This document shows, in pieces, positions 31,609-43,742 of a stretch of 64,000 nt of DNA (the stretch's first letter is position 1; each line of letters starts with the position of its first letter). A program made the position numbers and the translations under genes. The stretch spans positions 1,798,001 through 1,862,000 of the forward strand of contig JAACJO010000002.1 of NCBI GenBank assembly GCA_013368445.1, given 5' to 3'. The notes below the pieces were generated by a model. That model was not told the DNA's origin. It saw nothing but the letters and a program-made list of their open reading frames with translations, and searched no databases. The DNA comes from Leucocoprinus leucothites. Taxonomy: Eukaryota; Basidiomycota; Agaricomycetes; Agaricales; Agaricaceae.

Positions 31609-33872
31609 TTATTTTTTTATTTTTTATTTTTTATTTTTAAAATCAATGATTTATTATGCGGTGCCTGGTCACAGTCCGCACTCACCAACATAATACAGGG
31701 CCCAAGTACTGCTACCTAAACCAAATACTACAAAGACAAGAATAGATAAAGTCCTGTCCGAATATAGTACACTACTCGATGGCAAAGAGATGTGGCATAG
31801 TAACAGAGAAATGAGACTAAAGTCCAACTGGCAGACCTCTAATAGTAAGCTTACATGTGTGTGTGGCCCTAGCAATGTACCAACAGGGTTGGAAGATGCG
31901 TTGAAGCAGGTACATGACCTACTACCAGGGCCTCCTATTGTCCTCCTTGTGACAGCTGAGCTAATCACAGTTGAACCGGTGGTGCCAGAACGGGCACTTT
32001 TGATCATCAGCTGCATGGTGGCCCTTGCAGGTGATACATGAGATGTGGGGACAGGGCTCCCTGGCAGGTGTGGGCAGGATGGGGGGATTTGCCTTCGGAC
32101 TCCCCTTACAACATGACAATATGGAGCGATGGTTCTCACTATGGTGAGGGCCACCACACTGGGAACACCTGAGTGCACAGTTGTGGCAGGTGGGGGTAGA
32201 GTGACCAAAGCACCAGCAGCGCTGGCACTGAGGGACACCGGGGTGGGCACGGGTGGGCTTGATGACAGCCTGCATACCGTTGAAGTCGAGGTACTTGTTG
32301 AAGAGCTTCTTGGCACCAGCTCCTGACTGAGAGTCCCATAGGTTGAACCAAATGGTTGCAGTGTCAGCCTTGGGGGAGTTGCACATAATGCGCATAGATG
32401 AAACATTGGCGAAAGTGTCCTTGAATGGAGACAGTCACATGCAATTGGTGATCTGAACTGGTGTAATATGGATGCCATTCACATGGAAGGGGACATCAAG
32501 GATCTTAAGATAAGACCTTGACCTGGGGCAGCGTACCTTCAGCTCAAATGGGGCAGTGAAGATGGAGGGGATAGCAAACTCGATGACAGTGATGTCAGAG
32601 TCTGAGGGTATGGCAGAGGTGTACAGCACGATAGTGCTGTATGCCTTGGTGATATTCTCAATGTGCAAGGAAGACTTTGCATGCGAGAGGGTGTCATTAA
32701 GGAGGCGCATGGCCTTGTGGTGGAGATAGGTGATCTCACTAGCATCCCCAGTGAAATCAAGGAACAGTTGGTAGCAGGTGGGCCCGGTGGTAGTCATGCA
32801 TGGCTTCTTGGCAGAGCCGGCAGTGGCAATGGCGGCCTGATGCATTGTGGCGACATGATCAGGGTCGAGGGAGGGGTTTGCCTGTGCCAGCTTGATGAGC
32901 GACACAGGCGGTGCCAAAGCACCAGAATGAGCGGCTTCCACAAATGAGTGCTGACGAGGCGCCAGAGCAGAAGTGGGGATGGGTGCCTTTGTGGGCGCTT
33001 GCTTGGGCGGTACAGGGGGATGGGCCGGGGTGGGCCGCGGGGCCTTGGGCATTTGCTTGGGTGTCTTGGGGGAGCCCATGTTGATGTCACGTGGTTCCGC
33101 TTTGTCAGTGGATCCATAGGTCACCTCGTGGATGACATGTGTGTCTTTAGGGGAGGCTTCCAGCTCATTGAACTGGGTGAAGCCCTGCATGAAGGAGCGA
33201 AAGGTGGTCCAGCCATGGCTGGCCCACTGTTTGCCCATGGAAATGCATGTACTCCCATGCCTGCTCATCTCAAATTCATAGACGGCACTGGCAAGATAGC
33301 TAGCACACACCTTGGCGTAGTCCTCGTCAAGGAGGGAATCGTCAGGAAGCTCTTGCATGAAGCGCGAGAACTTCTTGAGGCTGTTGGAAGCCTGCTTGGC
33401 CATGGCATCGTCTCCAGGCACAGTCCCGGTGGAGGATGACAGGGTGGATGGTGCAATCGGGGGAGGAGTGGGGACTGGGTAGTATGTGGTACCACCAGCA
33501 ATGAGAGGGGCCTTGGGACCAAAGGTCACTGGAGGCTGAGTAGTAGGTGCCAGTGATGGAACATCAGCAGGCACCAAGGAGAGGGGTGAGGGTGACTGAA
33601 TGTCAGCCCTCATGGAGGCGGCCAGAGCCTTGAAATCTGCCATCGTGCGGGTTGGCTGGGTGGAGGTGGAGGGCCTTGGGGCCTCTTCAATTGTATCGAG
33701 CTCGTCATTGCTAGATGCGATGTCAGAGTCGAGGTCCATGTTCGCGATCTTGCGACTAATAGCTTTAGACTTTCGCCTACCCATGTTTTGCTAGTGTAGA
33801 CAATGTAGTATTGTACTCAAACTAAGACACCAACTCAAGAGATGGTGGTGGTAAGAGGACAAGAAGGAAATG
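31609..33872 (-). mobile_element. GAG-3 retroposon, full length, 15 bp TSD
   Basis: The type copy of GAG-3 at 2264 bp. TAGTATCATTAGCAT flanks it at 31594-31608 and 33873-33887. The tail is T runs separated by single A (reverse of A5-7T repeats). 3' UTR 31640-31921, gene 31922-33784, leader 33785-33872 with TACCACCACCATCTC. It is inserted in the third-knuckle codons of a LINE-A ORF1. Confidence 0.94.
31922..33784 (-). pseudogene. GAG-3 Gag-like protein (620 codons, two stops)
   Basis: ATG 33784, MGRRKSKAISRKIANMD, in one frame to TAG 31924-31922. An acidic, Ser-rich N-terminus is followed by TMADFKALAASMRAD. A predicted helical segment (QASNSLKKFSRFMQ, LLDEDYAKVCASYL) is specific to GAG-3. 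Then linker INMGSPKTPKQM, core QLFLDFTGDASEITY, WFNLWDSQSGAGAKKLFNKY, knuckles CQRCWCFGHSTPTC, CSQCGGPHHSENH and CITCKGHHAADDQKC. Stops: TGA near 32435 (Arg in relatives, CGA to TGA) and TAG near 31961 (Trp in relatives). No polymerase or nuclease domain. Predicted RNA-binding RNP protein. Confidence 0.9.
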
Positions 33873-36439
33873 TAGTATCATTAGCATGATGATCGCCTTT
33901 ACAATTGAGGCACTTGAAGTTCTCAAGGTGAGGACATGGGATGCCATCAGGAGTGGCATCATGGGGGGGATTGGATTTAGGGTTGGCCTTGCAGCACCAG
34001 GCCATAGATCGATGGTTCTCAACGCAATGAGGGCCACCACAAATTTGACCGCGCACGCCAAGGGCACAACATGCATGAGTGGAGTGACCCCACCACCAGC
34101 AATTCCTGCACTGTGCAACACCAGGATGCATACTAGTGGCCCGAATAGTTCCAATGTGTTGGCCAAAGTTAATAGTATGATTGACTAAAGTTTTGGCCTT
34201 GGTGCCATTCTGGGAGTCCCAAATGTCAAACCATATGACAGCTATGTCCGATTTTGGGGAGGCTTTCATGACGCGAGGGCGAGTGGCAAGAATAACATTT
34301 TTGAAGAGTGGTGATTGGCCGAGGGCTTGCTCAACGAAGGTGGGGGAGAGGGGGTTGGATGAATTGGCTACCCAATAAGGGACACTGACAATTTTTAGGA
34401 AGGATTTTGATTGTGGGAGACAGGGCTCAATAGGGATGGTGTCTCCTAGTTGCCAGGCTTTTTTCAGCCATAACTTAATGGTATTGAGGTCGGTGGGAGT
34501 GGCAATGCCTGAGGTGGCAATGGAAATGCCATTGTACGATTCGCAGACAGATTTGACATGGAGTTTAGACTGGGCAGCAGTGAGACCATGGTTGCAAAAT
34601 TCAGTCACTTTGTTGAAATCCTTAATGCAATCTGCAATAATGTTTCCCTCAAACGGGATAAGGACTTGACGATGCATAGGTCCGTGTGTTGTCATCTTAG
34701 GTTTAGCGCATTGAGCATTTGTGGGTGAAGATTCAGGCACCTGAGTTTGAGTGTTACTGAAGCCTGCCTTGTACATGGCAAGGACTTTGTCATATGGTAG
34801 CTCGGGGAAGGCAAGTATCATTTCTCGCATCTTAACCCCATCAATATTGGGAGAGTTGGAAGAGGAAGCCACTGGCTGAGTGCCCCATTGGGCAGCATTA
34901 GTGAACGACACATTCTTCTTGTTAAAGTGTTCTGTAAGGGGTTTGGTGGATGCCTTATGGTCAGAAGGTGGAATGGGGGGCGGCATATCAGAGGCGCCTT
35001 TGGGGTTACGTTTTGATGGCTGAGCCTAGCCATCAGGAGAAGGGTGCCCAACTGAGCGCTCAAAATTTCCATTCCCGTTCCTTGGAATCACGTGATTGGG
35101 AGGTGGAGGAGGTGCCCAGGAGACGTGAATAGGACCAGCAGGCTTAGAAGATGCAACATCATTCTTTGCCTTCCGGGAGCCTGACATGGACGAAATGTCA
35201 CATGCCTTACCAGAAGACAGAATGTCATTCTGGGGGGGAGGGAGGGTGCCCTCAGCGGGAGGGGCTTGGTTGATGTTCATTTGGTCATCATCGATACGAT
35301 CTGTGGGTTTAGTTTGCCCGACAACAATGCCAGGCGGAAATAGGGGGGTAGGGATGAGAGATGGAGAAGGTTTATGTGCCTTTTTTCCCTTCCCTTTACC
35401 CTCAGGAGGGGGGGAAGAGTCTGTCATCGGGATATCAGAAGGAGGGCCATAATATTGCCTTAACGCTTCAACAATCATGAGTCCACTTTCACCATTGATG
35501 GGTAAGCAGTCCCAGCCTGTCTCAAACATAGTGGTGAGTAAGCAATAAATTGGTTCCCCCATTTGGGGAACCCTTGGATCTTTCATGCCAGGCCATAAGC
35601 CTAGCACAGCATGATGTTTAAAGAAATTCGTAGCATATTTAAGCGCCTCAAGTGCTTTATAGGCAGCTTCACTGACAACAACAATTTCTTCGGTGGCAGT
35701 GTTTGATGGATCCTTGAGATCTGGAAGATGTGGCTGTGCAGGCCTAGGGTCCTGTGGCTGTGCAGTGATGTCACCAGTGACATCAGGTGTGACGTCAGGT
35801 GTGATGTCATTAGTGTTAGAAGATCCGGCAAAGAAGGTAGCCAGAGTACCGGTTGGCATAGCATTCGCTGACTCAGCAGATCCATGGATTGTATGAGGCA
35901 GCCTTGAGGTGGGTGGGGGTCCAAAGAACCGAGTGATAGATTCCCCATTTCTGAGAATCCCATCCTCTTGGTCGCTCCATGCATCCCCACGAGAGTTCAA
36001 GTTGAGAGGATCAGGGGGATTTAAATCACCTAGGAATCTCTCACCAAAAGGACGGAAGGGAATAGGTGATTTGAAGCCATCATATGTGCTCATCAACGCT
36101 GTTCTTGATATGGCTTTAGGTGTAATGTCCAGTCAGCAAGCATCATGAGTGCAAGCTCGCTTAGCACATGATGACGGTGGAGGAGTTCTGAGAGATGAGT
36201 GGGATGCTGCACGTGAAAGTACAGTGGGGGCAATAATAGGGGAAGAGGGAGTCGAGTTGTCAGACGAATCCGAATCACTCACACCACTTTCCTCCTCATC
36301 AGAGCCAGCCCTGGATGGGGCAGCAGACTTGGCATCATCACAAACAGAGTATCTAGTCGATTTGATAGAGAGCACAGGCGATTTGGAATGGTCATGCTTG
36401 TAGGTTGAGACATGTGTTTCAGTGTTGGCAATGTTCATA

Positions 36440-38032
36440 CAGTGGCTCAAAAAACTGTCCCAATGTTTTCGCATTTTGGACATATTTGCTAATACCAGGG
36501 CAGATATATGGCCTAGCATCCTGAGAATATTCACACAGGTACCTTGACATATTGGGAGCATATATTCCCATGATCATGTGATCATGTACATCAATTAATT
36601 ATTAATGAATTATCGGAAATATCTACTCATTGGGACAGTTTTTTGACCCCCTGTCAGTCTCCTAGTATCTACCTTGTAACATGCCAGGGGAGCATCAGGG
36701 CAGGTATGGGAGTAATAAACAAGATCATGTGACCTTGGTTGACATGTTGAGATGGTTACAACTGTCTTTCTTCCTGCCACTACATCATGAAAGCTATCTC
36801 TTCTACCTAATACTCTTAAGTCACTTCTCTTCTCAAAGATGGCTATTCCTTGTGCCAGATTGAACATAAAACTGGTCTAGGCAAGTCTACTGTTGGGAGG
36901 ATCAAGAAAGAAGCTGATGGGGACAAGGAAAACAACAAGGGAGGGTGTCCTTCCAAGCCTTCTCCTTGTGATAAAAATGCAATAATTCACCAAATAACCT
37001 CGGGAAAGCTAGACAATGCTGTCCAGGCTACAAATTTCATTAACTCTACTCTGTCTTGTCCTGTCACACCCCAAACTGTCAGAAATACCCTTCAGAACAA
37101 TGGATTTTGCTCTATAACCAAGATTCTATGACCTCTACTCAAAAAGTGATATCATGAGGAACACCTTGACTTTGCACATGAACATAGGAATTGGACAGTG
37201 GAGGACTGGAAGAGGGTGTTGTAGACAGATGAAACAAAGATCAACAGGATTGGATCAGATGGAAAGGTGTATACCTGGAAGGAGAGGGGGGAACCACTGT
37301 CAGATAGGACCACTCTCCCTACTGTCAAACATGGAGGAGGTGGTAACATGATGGTGAGGGGGTGTATGGGGTGGAATGGGGTAGGAAAGCTGATAGAGGT
37401 TCAAGGGAATATAGATGCAGTGCAATACTGTGAGACTTTGGACAATGGGGTGGTGGAAAGCTTTGAAAAGTTGGAGATGGAGGAGGAGGAGAGGATATTC
37501 CAGCTGGATAATGACCCAAAACACACCTCAAAACTGGGACAACAATAGTTTGTGGACAACAACCTTCAAGTTCTATTATAGCCTGCACAATCCCCTGACC
37601 TGAATCCCATTGAACACCTCTGGACCTACCTGAAGAACCAGCTGAAGGCATATAAAAGACCACTCAAGGGAGTATTTGAATTGTGGGAGGGGCTAGGAGA
37701 GGAGTGGAATAAGATTCCAGCAGAAAGGTGCCAAAGGCTGATAGAAAGCATGCCCAGAAGGATTGAGGCAGTTATCAGGGCAAGATGAGGTCATACAAAG
37801 TATTGAGTAGGTAGATAACAGGGGGTCAAAAAACTGTCCTAATGAGTAGATATTTTCAATAATTCATTAATAATTCATTGATGGACAAGGTCATGTGATC
37901 ATGGTAATATATGCTCCCAATATGTCAAGGTACCTGTGTGAATATTTTCAGAATGCTACACCATATATCTGGCCTAATATTAGCAAATATGTCCAAAATG
38001 CGAAAACATTGGGACAGTTTTTTGAGCCACTG
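36440..38032 (+). mobile_element. Tc1/mariner transposon Tc1-w, copy 3 (1593 bp)
   Basis: Same ends and length as copies 1 and 2; TA at 36438-36439 and 38033-38034. It lies near the start of reverse LINE-A ORF1, at the sequence ACCCTATGAACATTGC. It has more substitutions than copy 2. Confidence 0.95.
36787..37806 (+). pseudogene. Tc1-w transposase, heavily nonsense-mutated
   Basis: 1020 nt frame from ATG 36787 to TGA 37806 without indels. Stops include two TAA near the start (Gln codons in copy 1), the shared TGA at 37129, a TGA shortly after (37149), a TAG at the Trp of LWTDETK and another at the Trp of QQWFVD. D of TDETK, D of LDNDPKH and E of DLNPIEHLW are still readable. Most changes are C-to-T or G-to-A. 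Confidence 0.92.
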
Positions 38033-38172
38033 TAGGGTCCAAAGACAGCGGAGGGGTACCCTTAAGGTCCACCCACTGCAATGGTGCAGTCATAACAGTA
38101 GTATTCATATTCAGTGTAGTAGTAGACACTGTCAAAGAAATCGATGATGGTGGTTAGAGGGAAAGGAGGATG

Positions 38173-38288
38173 CCCTTTGTTACTCTCTCTTCTACAGAGG
38201 CTGAGTATGTGGCTGCAGTTGAGGCTGGCAAGGAGATCATGTGGATGAGGAACATCCTGACAGAGTTTGGCTATTCCCCTTCCTATCT
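38173..38288 (+). mobile_element. Copia-type pol fragment (RNase H)
   Basis: Thirty-eight codons reading FVTLSSTEAEYVAA, then GKEIMWMRNILTEFGY. The SSTEAEY...A motif is diagnostic of the RNase H of Ty1/Copia polyproteins. It is cut on the left by the LINE-A 5' end and on the right by GAG-1 poly(T). It is the only Copia coding sequence seen; whether it belongs to the same family as the 226 bp solo LTRs cannot be told. Confidence 0.88.
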
Positions 38289-38623
38289 TTTTTTTTTTTT
38301 TTTTTTTTAAAATCAAGTGCGACCCCGGAGGGGTTGCCAATTTATAACATGGTGCGCAATAGCAGTCTGCACCTGACTATCTACTACAGGGAACCGATAC
38401 CGCTACCGACTACGCAAGAGTAAACAACCGGGAATATATAAAAGTCCTGTCCAAGACAATACACGAATCGACAGCAGAAGGGGGCTAGGCATGTAACAAA
38501 ATACAAAGAAGTGAGACATATACCGATATCACTGCATCTGACGGCAGGCCTTGTGGTTAGTGGGAGCCCATCTGGCGACCGGCGATAGATGGGGGACGAT
38601 ATGTTGACACTAGGGAGCTCCCC

Positions 38624-40567
38624 CTAGGCCCGGGGCCGACCAGCAGGACCAGAATGACTTTGCAGCCAATCCCGGTCAAACTGGTGGCGCCAGAACACGC
38701 ACTTATGGTTAGTAGCAGCATGTTCCTTGCCGCAATTGACGCACTTGATATGGGGACAGGGTTCCCCAGCGGGTGTGGGCTGAATGGGGGGGTTAGCCTT
38801 TGGCGACCGCTTACAGCAGGAGGAGGTGGTGCAGTGATTCTCGGACCGATGTGGCCCACCGCATTGTGAGCACCTGAGCGCATGGTTGTGACAGGTGGTG
38901 GTAGTGTGGCCCCAATGCCAGCATCATTGACACTGGGGGGTCCCGGGGTGAGCGCAAGCGGCCTTGATCATGGACTGCACACCGTCGAAGTTGAGGTATT
39001 TGCCGACCAGGCGCTTAGCATTAGTGCCGGACTGAGAATCCCAAAGGTCGACCCAGACGGTGGCAGTGTCGGCTTTGGCGGAGTTGCGCATGATGCGCAC
39101 GGAGGATACATTAGCGAATGTCTCCTTGAAGGGAGACAGACGCATACGGTTGGTGACGTGTTGTGGAGTGGTGCAAATGCCACTCGTGTAGTAAGGGACA
39201 TCCAGGATCTTGAGGTAAGACCTGGACCTGGGGCACTTGGTCTTCAGTTCAAACGGGGCAGTGAAGGCTGAAGAGAGGGAGGATTCGATCACTAATGCAT
39301 CGGCATCAGTGGCGACGGAATTGGTGTACAATGATATGGTGTTGTACGCCCGAGCAATGTTCTCGACACGAAGTGAGCTCTTCGCGCGAGTGAGGGAATC
39401 GTTGAGAAGGTGCATGGCCTTGTGGTGGAGGTAGGTGATGTCACTGGAATTGCCAGTGAAATCGAGGAAGAGTTGGCATTGGGTGGGGCCCGACATAGTC
39501 ATACGGGGCTTCTTCACAGAAGGCACATCAGCGAGGGCGGCCTGATGCATCGCAGCGATGCGATCGGGCTCGAGGGTGGGGTAGGACTGGGCTAGCTTGA
39601 TAAGCGCTGCCGCAGACGCCGGGGTATGGGCAGCCTCGGCAAATGACTTCTTAGCTGCCGAGGGTGGGATGGGCGCTCGCCGGGCTTGGCCATCAGACCT
39701 AACCCTAGGAGCGGGGGGCACTTGAGTGGGCACTTTGCCACTGGCACGGGCCTTAGCAGGCGCTGGCTTGGGCGGTAGAGAGGGATGGGCCGGGGCGGGC
39801 CGACGATCTGGGGGCGGTAAGGTGGGCACCTTGGGGGAACCCATGTCGATGTCACGTGGACCCGCTGAGTCAGCGGATCCATGGGTCGCCTCATGGACGA
39901 TGCGCATAGCTTTAGGGCTGGCCTCGGGCAGCCTACACTTGCGCCCGAGGTTGTACATTACATCCCCGAAATCAGCCAGCCCACGAGAGGCGAGAGAGTG
40001 CGAGGAGAGGGGGGTGTCGTCGAGTTCCAGCTCGTCGACGATGACACAGGCCGCCTTAGCCAGGCAGGTGACGGCCGCAGTAGCATCCTCCTCTGCGATG
40101 GAGGAGTGGGACTCGGCACAATCCTCAAGCCACTTGAGGAATGTCCGGAGGCTGGTGAGAGCACGCTTTGGGGTGAGCTCCTTCTTCTTTCCCTTGGAGG
40201 AGGTCACTGATTCGGGCACGGCAGGGGGAGCGTCGACAGGGTAGAAGGTGGTTCCACCGGCTGTGAAGGGTTTGAGTGGCGACAGAATGTCAGCCACTGG
40301 AGGAGCAACCAACGGCGACGGAACGTCAGCGGTCGGTTGGGAGGGGCCAGGCGACGAAACGTCAGCGGTCGGTTGGGAGGGGCCAGGCGATGAAACGTCA
40401 GCCTGGGGGGGGCCGAAGAACCCTCGCACGTTGAGAGGGTTGTCATAGGGGTCGAGGTGGTCATCTTCGGCCATCTCGGCGATGTTGAGCTCGTCATCAG
40501 AGATGGCGGACTCAGATTCCAACGCAGCAAACTGGTTGGTAGTAGCTTTAGACTTGCGCCTACCCAT
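38624..40567 (-). pseudogene. GAG-1 Gag-like protein (647 codons, a single TGA)
   Basis: ATG 40567 (MGRRKSKATTNQFAALE) to TAG 38626-38624, in one frame with only a TGA at 38926-38924, at CQ-R-CW of the first knuckle (CGA to TGA). Order: acidic N-terminus with DDHLDPYDNPLNVRGFFG, a tandem 12-residue Pro/Ser repeat, SSKGKKKELTPKRAL, helical block SSIAEEDATAAVTCLAKA, linker DIDMGSPKVPTLPPPDRR, core QLFLDFTGNSSDITYLHHKA, WVDLWDSQSGTNAKRLVGKY, then knuckles CSQCGGPHRSENH and CVNCGKEHAATNHKC. It is the best preserved full-length GAG gene here. No enzymatic domain. Likely an RNA-binding RNP protein. Confidence 0.92.
40322..40393. repeat. Tandem 36 bp duplication in GAG-1 coding region
   Basis: Two near-identical 36 bp units (40322-40357, 40358-40393) encode the doubled peptide ADVSSPGPSQPT. 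The copy at 53102 has one unit, so this is a recent, frame-preserving slippage event. Confidence 0.9.
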
Positions 40568-40649
40568 ATTACTGTAGATAGACGATGTAAGGATGCCTCA
40601 GAACAAACACCAACTTTCGATGGTGGTGGTAAGAGGACAAGGAGGGATG

Positions 40650-41424
40650 GACATGATCAGGGTTGAGGGAGGGGTTTGCCTGTGCCAGCTTGATGAGCGA
40701 CACAGGTGGCACCGAAGCGCCAGAACAAGTGGCTTCCACAAACGAGCACTGATGAGGTGCCGGAGCAGAGGTGGGAATAGGCACCTTTGTGGGCGCTTGA
40801 GGGGGGCCACTAGCATGTGCCTTAGGGGGCGCTTGCTTGGGTGGTACAGGGGGACAGGCCGGGGCAGGCCATGGTGCCTTGGGCGTTTGCTTAGGCACCT
40901 TGGGGGAGCCCATGTCAATGTCACATGGTTCTGCTTTGTCAGCAGATCCATGGGTTGCCTCATGGACAACACATGTGTCTTTAGGGGAGGCTTCCAGCTC
41001 ATTGAACTGGGTGAAGCCCTGCATGAAGGAGTGAAAGGTGGTCCAGCCATGGCTGGCCCACTGTTTGCCCATGGAAATGCATGCACTCCCATGCCCATTC
41101 ATCTTGAATTCATAGATGGCACTGGCAAGATAGCTAGCGCACACCTTGGTGTAGTCCTCATCAAGGAGGGAATCATCAGAAAGCTCTTGCATGAAGCGCA
41201 AGAACTTCTTGAGGCCATTGAAAGCCCGCTTGGCCACGGCATCATCTCCAGGCATGGTCCTGGTGGAGGATGACAGGGTAGATGGCACAATCAGGGGAGG
41301 AGTGGGGTCTGGGTAGTATGTAGTACCACCAGCAACAAGAGGGGTCTTGGGACCAAAGGTCACCGGAGGCTGAGTAGTATGCGCCAGCGATGGAACATCA
41401 GTGGGCACCGAGGGGAGGGTTGAG
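40650..41424 (-). mobile_element. GAG-3 retroposon, N-terminal/linker segment (split copy)
   Basis: Reverse GAG-3 sequence open from MPTDVPSLAHTTQPP to LAQANPSLNPDHV, with the GAG-3-specific block LLDEDYTKVCASYLA. It is cut on the left by GAG-1 and on the right by GAG-2 (duplication GAGGGGAGGGTTGAG). Its first codons are at 43743-43951 and its extreme 5' end at 49453-49474. The C-terminal half is missing. Confidence 0.85.
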
Positions 41425-43742
41425 CATCCCTCCTTGACTTCTTACCACCACCATCTATTCATTGGTGTGTTTTAAGACATCTAGTTTACATCATATCTCT
41501 GCCTATTCTACATGGGCAAGTGAAAGTCTAAGTCAAGGGGCCCCCCCTGCCAAACTACCAAGCCTGCCGAGGCCTCCGCCGACGAGCTCAACATCACCGA
41601 GATGTCTGAGGATGAACATCTCGACCCCTACGACGACCCCCGCAACGTTCGCGGGTTCTTCGGACCTCCCCAGGCTGACGTTTCGTCGCCTGGACCCTCT
41701 TCCCTGCCTGCCGCTGACATTCCGTCGCGGTCAGTGGTCGCTCCCTTGGCTGACGTTCCGTCGCCGTCCCCAAAACCCTTCACTGCCGGTGGACAGACGT
41801 TCTACCCTGTGAAGGATCTCCCCCCCCCAGCACCGTCATCCGCTGTCTCCTCCGGGTCAACTGAGGAGTCTGTTGAGACCCAGGCTCTTGCTGGGATTCA
41901 TTTCTTCTCCCACTTCATCAGGAGCATTCCCTCAGGCACTCTTCCAGAGGCCACCACCGCCGTGATCATCCCGACTCTTGTTGGACTGGTTGCGGAAGTT
42001 TTAAACTGGGGCCAAGGCGACATGGCCCTCGCCAACGAGCAAATGCGAGCCCAGGGATGGGACACATTTGCGGATTTCATTCAGGACTGTGCCACCAGAG
42101 TTGAGGGGGCCTACCCTAAACGTACGTGCGTCGCCCATGGGGCGATCCATGGATCCGCTGACAAAGCAGAACCACGTGACATTGCCATGGGCTCCCCTGA
42201 AGCACCCAAGCAGACTCCCTTGGATTGTCGGCCCGCCCCGGCCTGTCCCACCTTACTGCCCAAGCAAGTGTCTGCTAAAGCGCATGCTAGTGGCCCCCCC
42301 CAAGCTAGGGTTAGGTCTGATGGCCAAGCTCAGCAAGCGCCCACCAAAGCACTCCCTCCTCCCACCTCGGTCAAGAAGTCCTTTGCCAAGGCGGCCCACC
42401 CCGCCAGGGTTGTGTCACTCATTAAGTTGGCGCAATCCCACCCCGATCTCGACCCTGATCACATCACCGCTATGCATCAGGCCGCCCAAGCCACCGCTCC
42501 CACCACTCAGAAGCCGCACATGATAACTGTGGGCCCTACCCACCGCCAACTTTTCCTTGACTTCGTCGGCAGTGCCGATGAGGTCACCTATCTCCATCAC
42601 AAGGCCATGCGCCTTCTCAACGACTCCCTCTCCCATGCCAAGTCGATCTTGCATGTGGAGAACATCACCAAGGCATACAGCATGATTGCGCTGCACACCT
42701 CCTCCATTCCCTCTGACACTGACTGTGACGTCATTGAGTCCTCCATCCCTTCCGTCTTCACCGCCCCCTTTGCGATCAAGACATGCCACCCCAGGTCGAG
42801 GTCCTACCTCAAGGTCCTCGATGTCCCCTACTTTGTGAATGGTGTCCGCATCACGCCGAATCACGTGACTGACTGCATGCAATTGTCCGCCTTCAAGGAC
42901 ATTTTCGCAGATGTTTCCTCCATGCACATTATGCACAACTCCACCAGAGCTGACACCACCACCATCTGGTTCGACCTCTGGGACTCTCAATCAGGAGCAA
43001 GCACCAAGAAGCTCCTGGGCAAGTACCTCCACTTCGAGGGTGTTCAGTCCGTCATCCAGGCTGCATGCGCTCACCCGGGCAGTCCACAGTGTCAGCGTTG
43101 CTGGCACTGGGGGCATTCTACCTCATCGTGCCGTGCCTGTGCATTGCAATGTGCTGCTTGCGGCGGTCCTCATCATACTGAGAACCACCGCTCCCACTTG
43201 AGCTGTTGTAAGGGGAGTCTGAAGGCCAATCCCCCTATCCCGCCCACCGCCGCCGAGGATCCCTGTCCTCACATCAAGTGCGTCAACTGCGCCAAGTCGC
43301 ATGCAGCTGACAATCGCAAGTGCCCATTCTGGTGACACCGGTTTGACTGGCTTTGGCTTGAAAACCATCACCGCGATACCACTCGGTCGCGTCTGTAGGG
43401 TTCTCTTCCCTGCAGGTCACATTGTCCGCCCCCGCACTGTGCGTGGTGGGTCATTGAGATCCATGCCGTGCACCTTCCATCCGCTGGTAAATCAGAACAA
43501 CCCAACTTGTATTGTAGTATGCTTTCATTTCGAACTATGTACCACTGCGTGAAGGTATCATTTGTACTAGGCGGACTTTGGACTCGTATATGTATTCCTA
43601 GCTATGTAGATGTGTAGTTGGTAGCGGTACTTCCTGCATGTTGTAGTAGTTGGGCGCGGACTGCTATCGTGCACTGCATTATAAATTGGCGACCCCTCCA
43701 GGGTTGCACTTGATTTTTTTAAATAAAAAAAAAAAAAAAAAA
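41425..43742 (+). mobile_element. GAG-2 retroposon, full length, 15 bp TSD
   Basis: 2318 bp, starting CATCCCTCCTTGACTTC and ending in a poly(A)-rich tail. GAGGGGAGGGTTGAG lies at 41410-41424 and 43743-43757. The 3' UTR (43399-43725) contains the GAG tail and hairpin GACCCCTCCAGGGTT. It is inserted antisense in a GAG-3 gene. Confidence 0.94.
41512..43398 (+). pseudogene. GAG-2 Gag-like protein (628 codons, two TGA)
   Basis: ATG 41512 to TAG 43396-43398, one frame, with TGA at codon 4 (41521) and at 43333; both are CGA to TGA (the copy at 56111 has CGA at the second site). Order: ADELNITEMSEDEHLDPYDD, Pro/Ser-rich segment, a GAG-2-specific helical block TTAVIIPTLVGLVAEVLNW, linker IAMGSPEAPKQ, core QLFLDFVGSADEVTYLHHKA, SRSYLKVLDVPYF, WFDLWDSQSGASTKKLLGKY, knuckles CQRCWHWGHSTSSC, CAACGGPHHTENH and CVNCAKSHAADNRKC. 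Initiation at a later ATG (41602) would skip the first stop. Predicted RNP protein. Confidence 0.91.

Larger units (their letters stand above)
31241..38118 (-). pseudogene. LINE-A ORF1, split by Tc1-w, GAG-3 and a solo LTR
   Basis: Starts in the leader region near 38118 and ends TAA 31243-31241. The first codons are separated from the rest by Tc1-w copy 3; the block 33870-36096 is almost entirely open: ASP/SER-rich N-terminus, YDGFKSPIPFRPFGERF, FFGPPPTSRLPHTIHG, KYATNFFKHHAVLGL, EGKGKGKKAHKPS, one TAG at about 35028, then REMILAFPELPYDK, WFDIWDSQNGTKAKTL and knuckles CRNCWWWGHSTHAC and CLNCKGDHHANDT. GAG-3 breaks the third knuckle; the last 50 codons lie at 31241-31608 with the LTR inside. 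Confidence 0.86.
27566..38172 (-). mobile_element. LINE-A, reverse copy hosting four later insertions
   Basis: 5' end at 38172 (reverse of CATCCTCCTTTCCCTCTAAC), running left to 27566, where GAG-1 cuts it. Hosted elements: Tc1-w copy 3 (36440-38032) just before an ORF1 ATG, GAG-3 (31609-33872) and a solo LTR (31329-31554) in the knuckle region of ORF1, and Tc1-w copy 2 (28171-29763) in RNase H. An internal deletion at about 31215 joins the first codons of ORF2 to mid RT, removing the endonuclease and N-terminal RT. It is a useful clock, since all four insertions are younger than it. Confidence 0.88.
38289..40649 (-). mobile_element. GAG-1 retroposon, full length, reverse
   Basis: Poly(T) at 38289-38308, 3' UTR with hairpin GACCCCGGAGGGGTT, gene 38624-40567, leader to 40649 (CATCCCTCCTTG). 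2.36 kb, CG-rich and therefore young. The left flank is Copia sequence and the right flank is GAG-3 sequence, with no matching duplication, so the insertion may have deleted target DNA. Confidence 0.92.
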
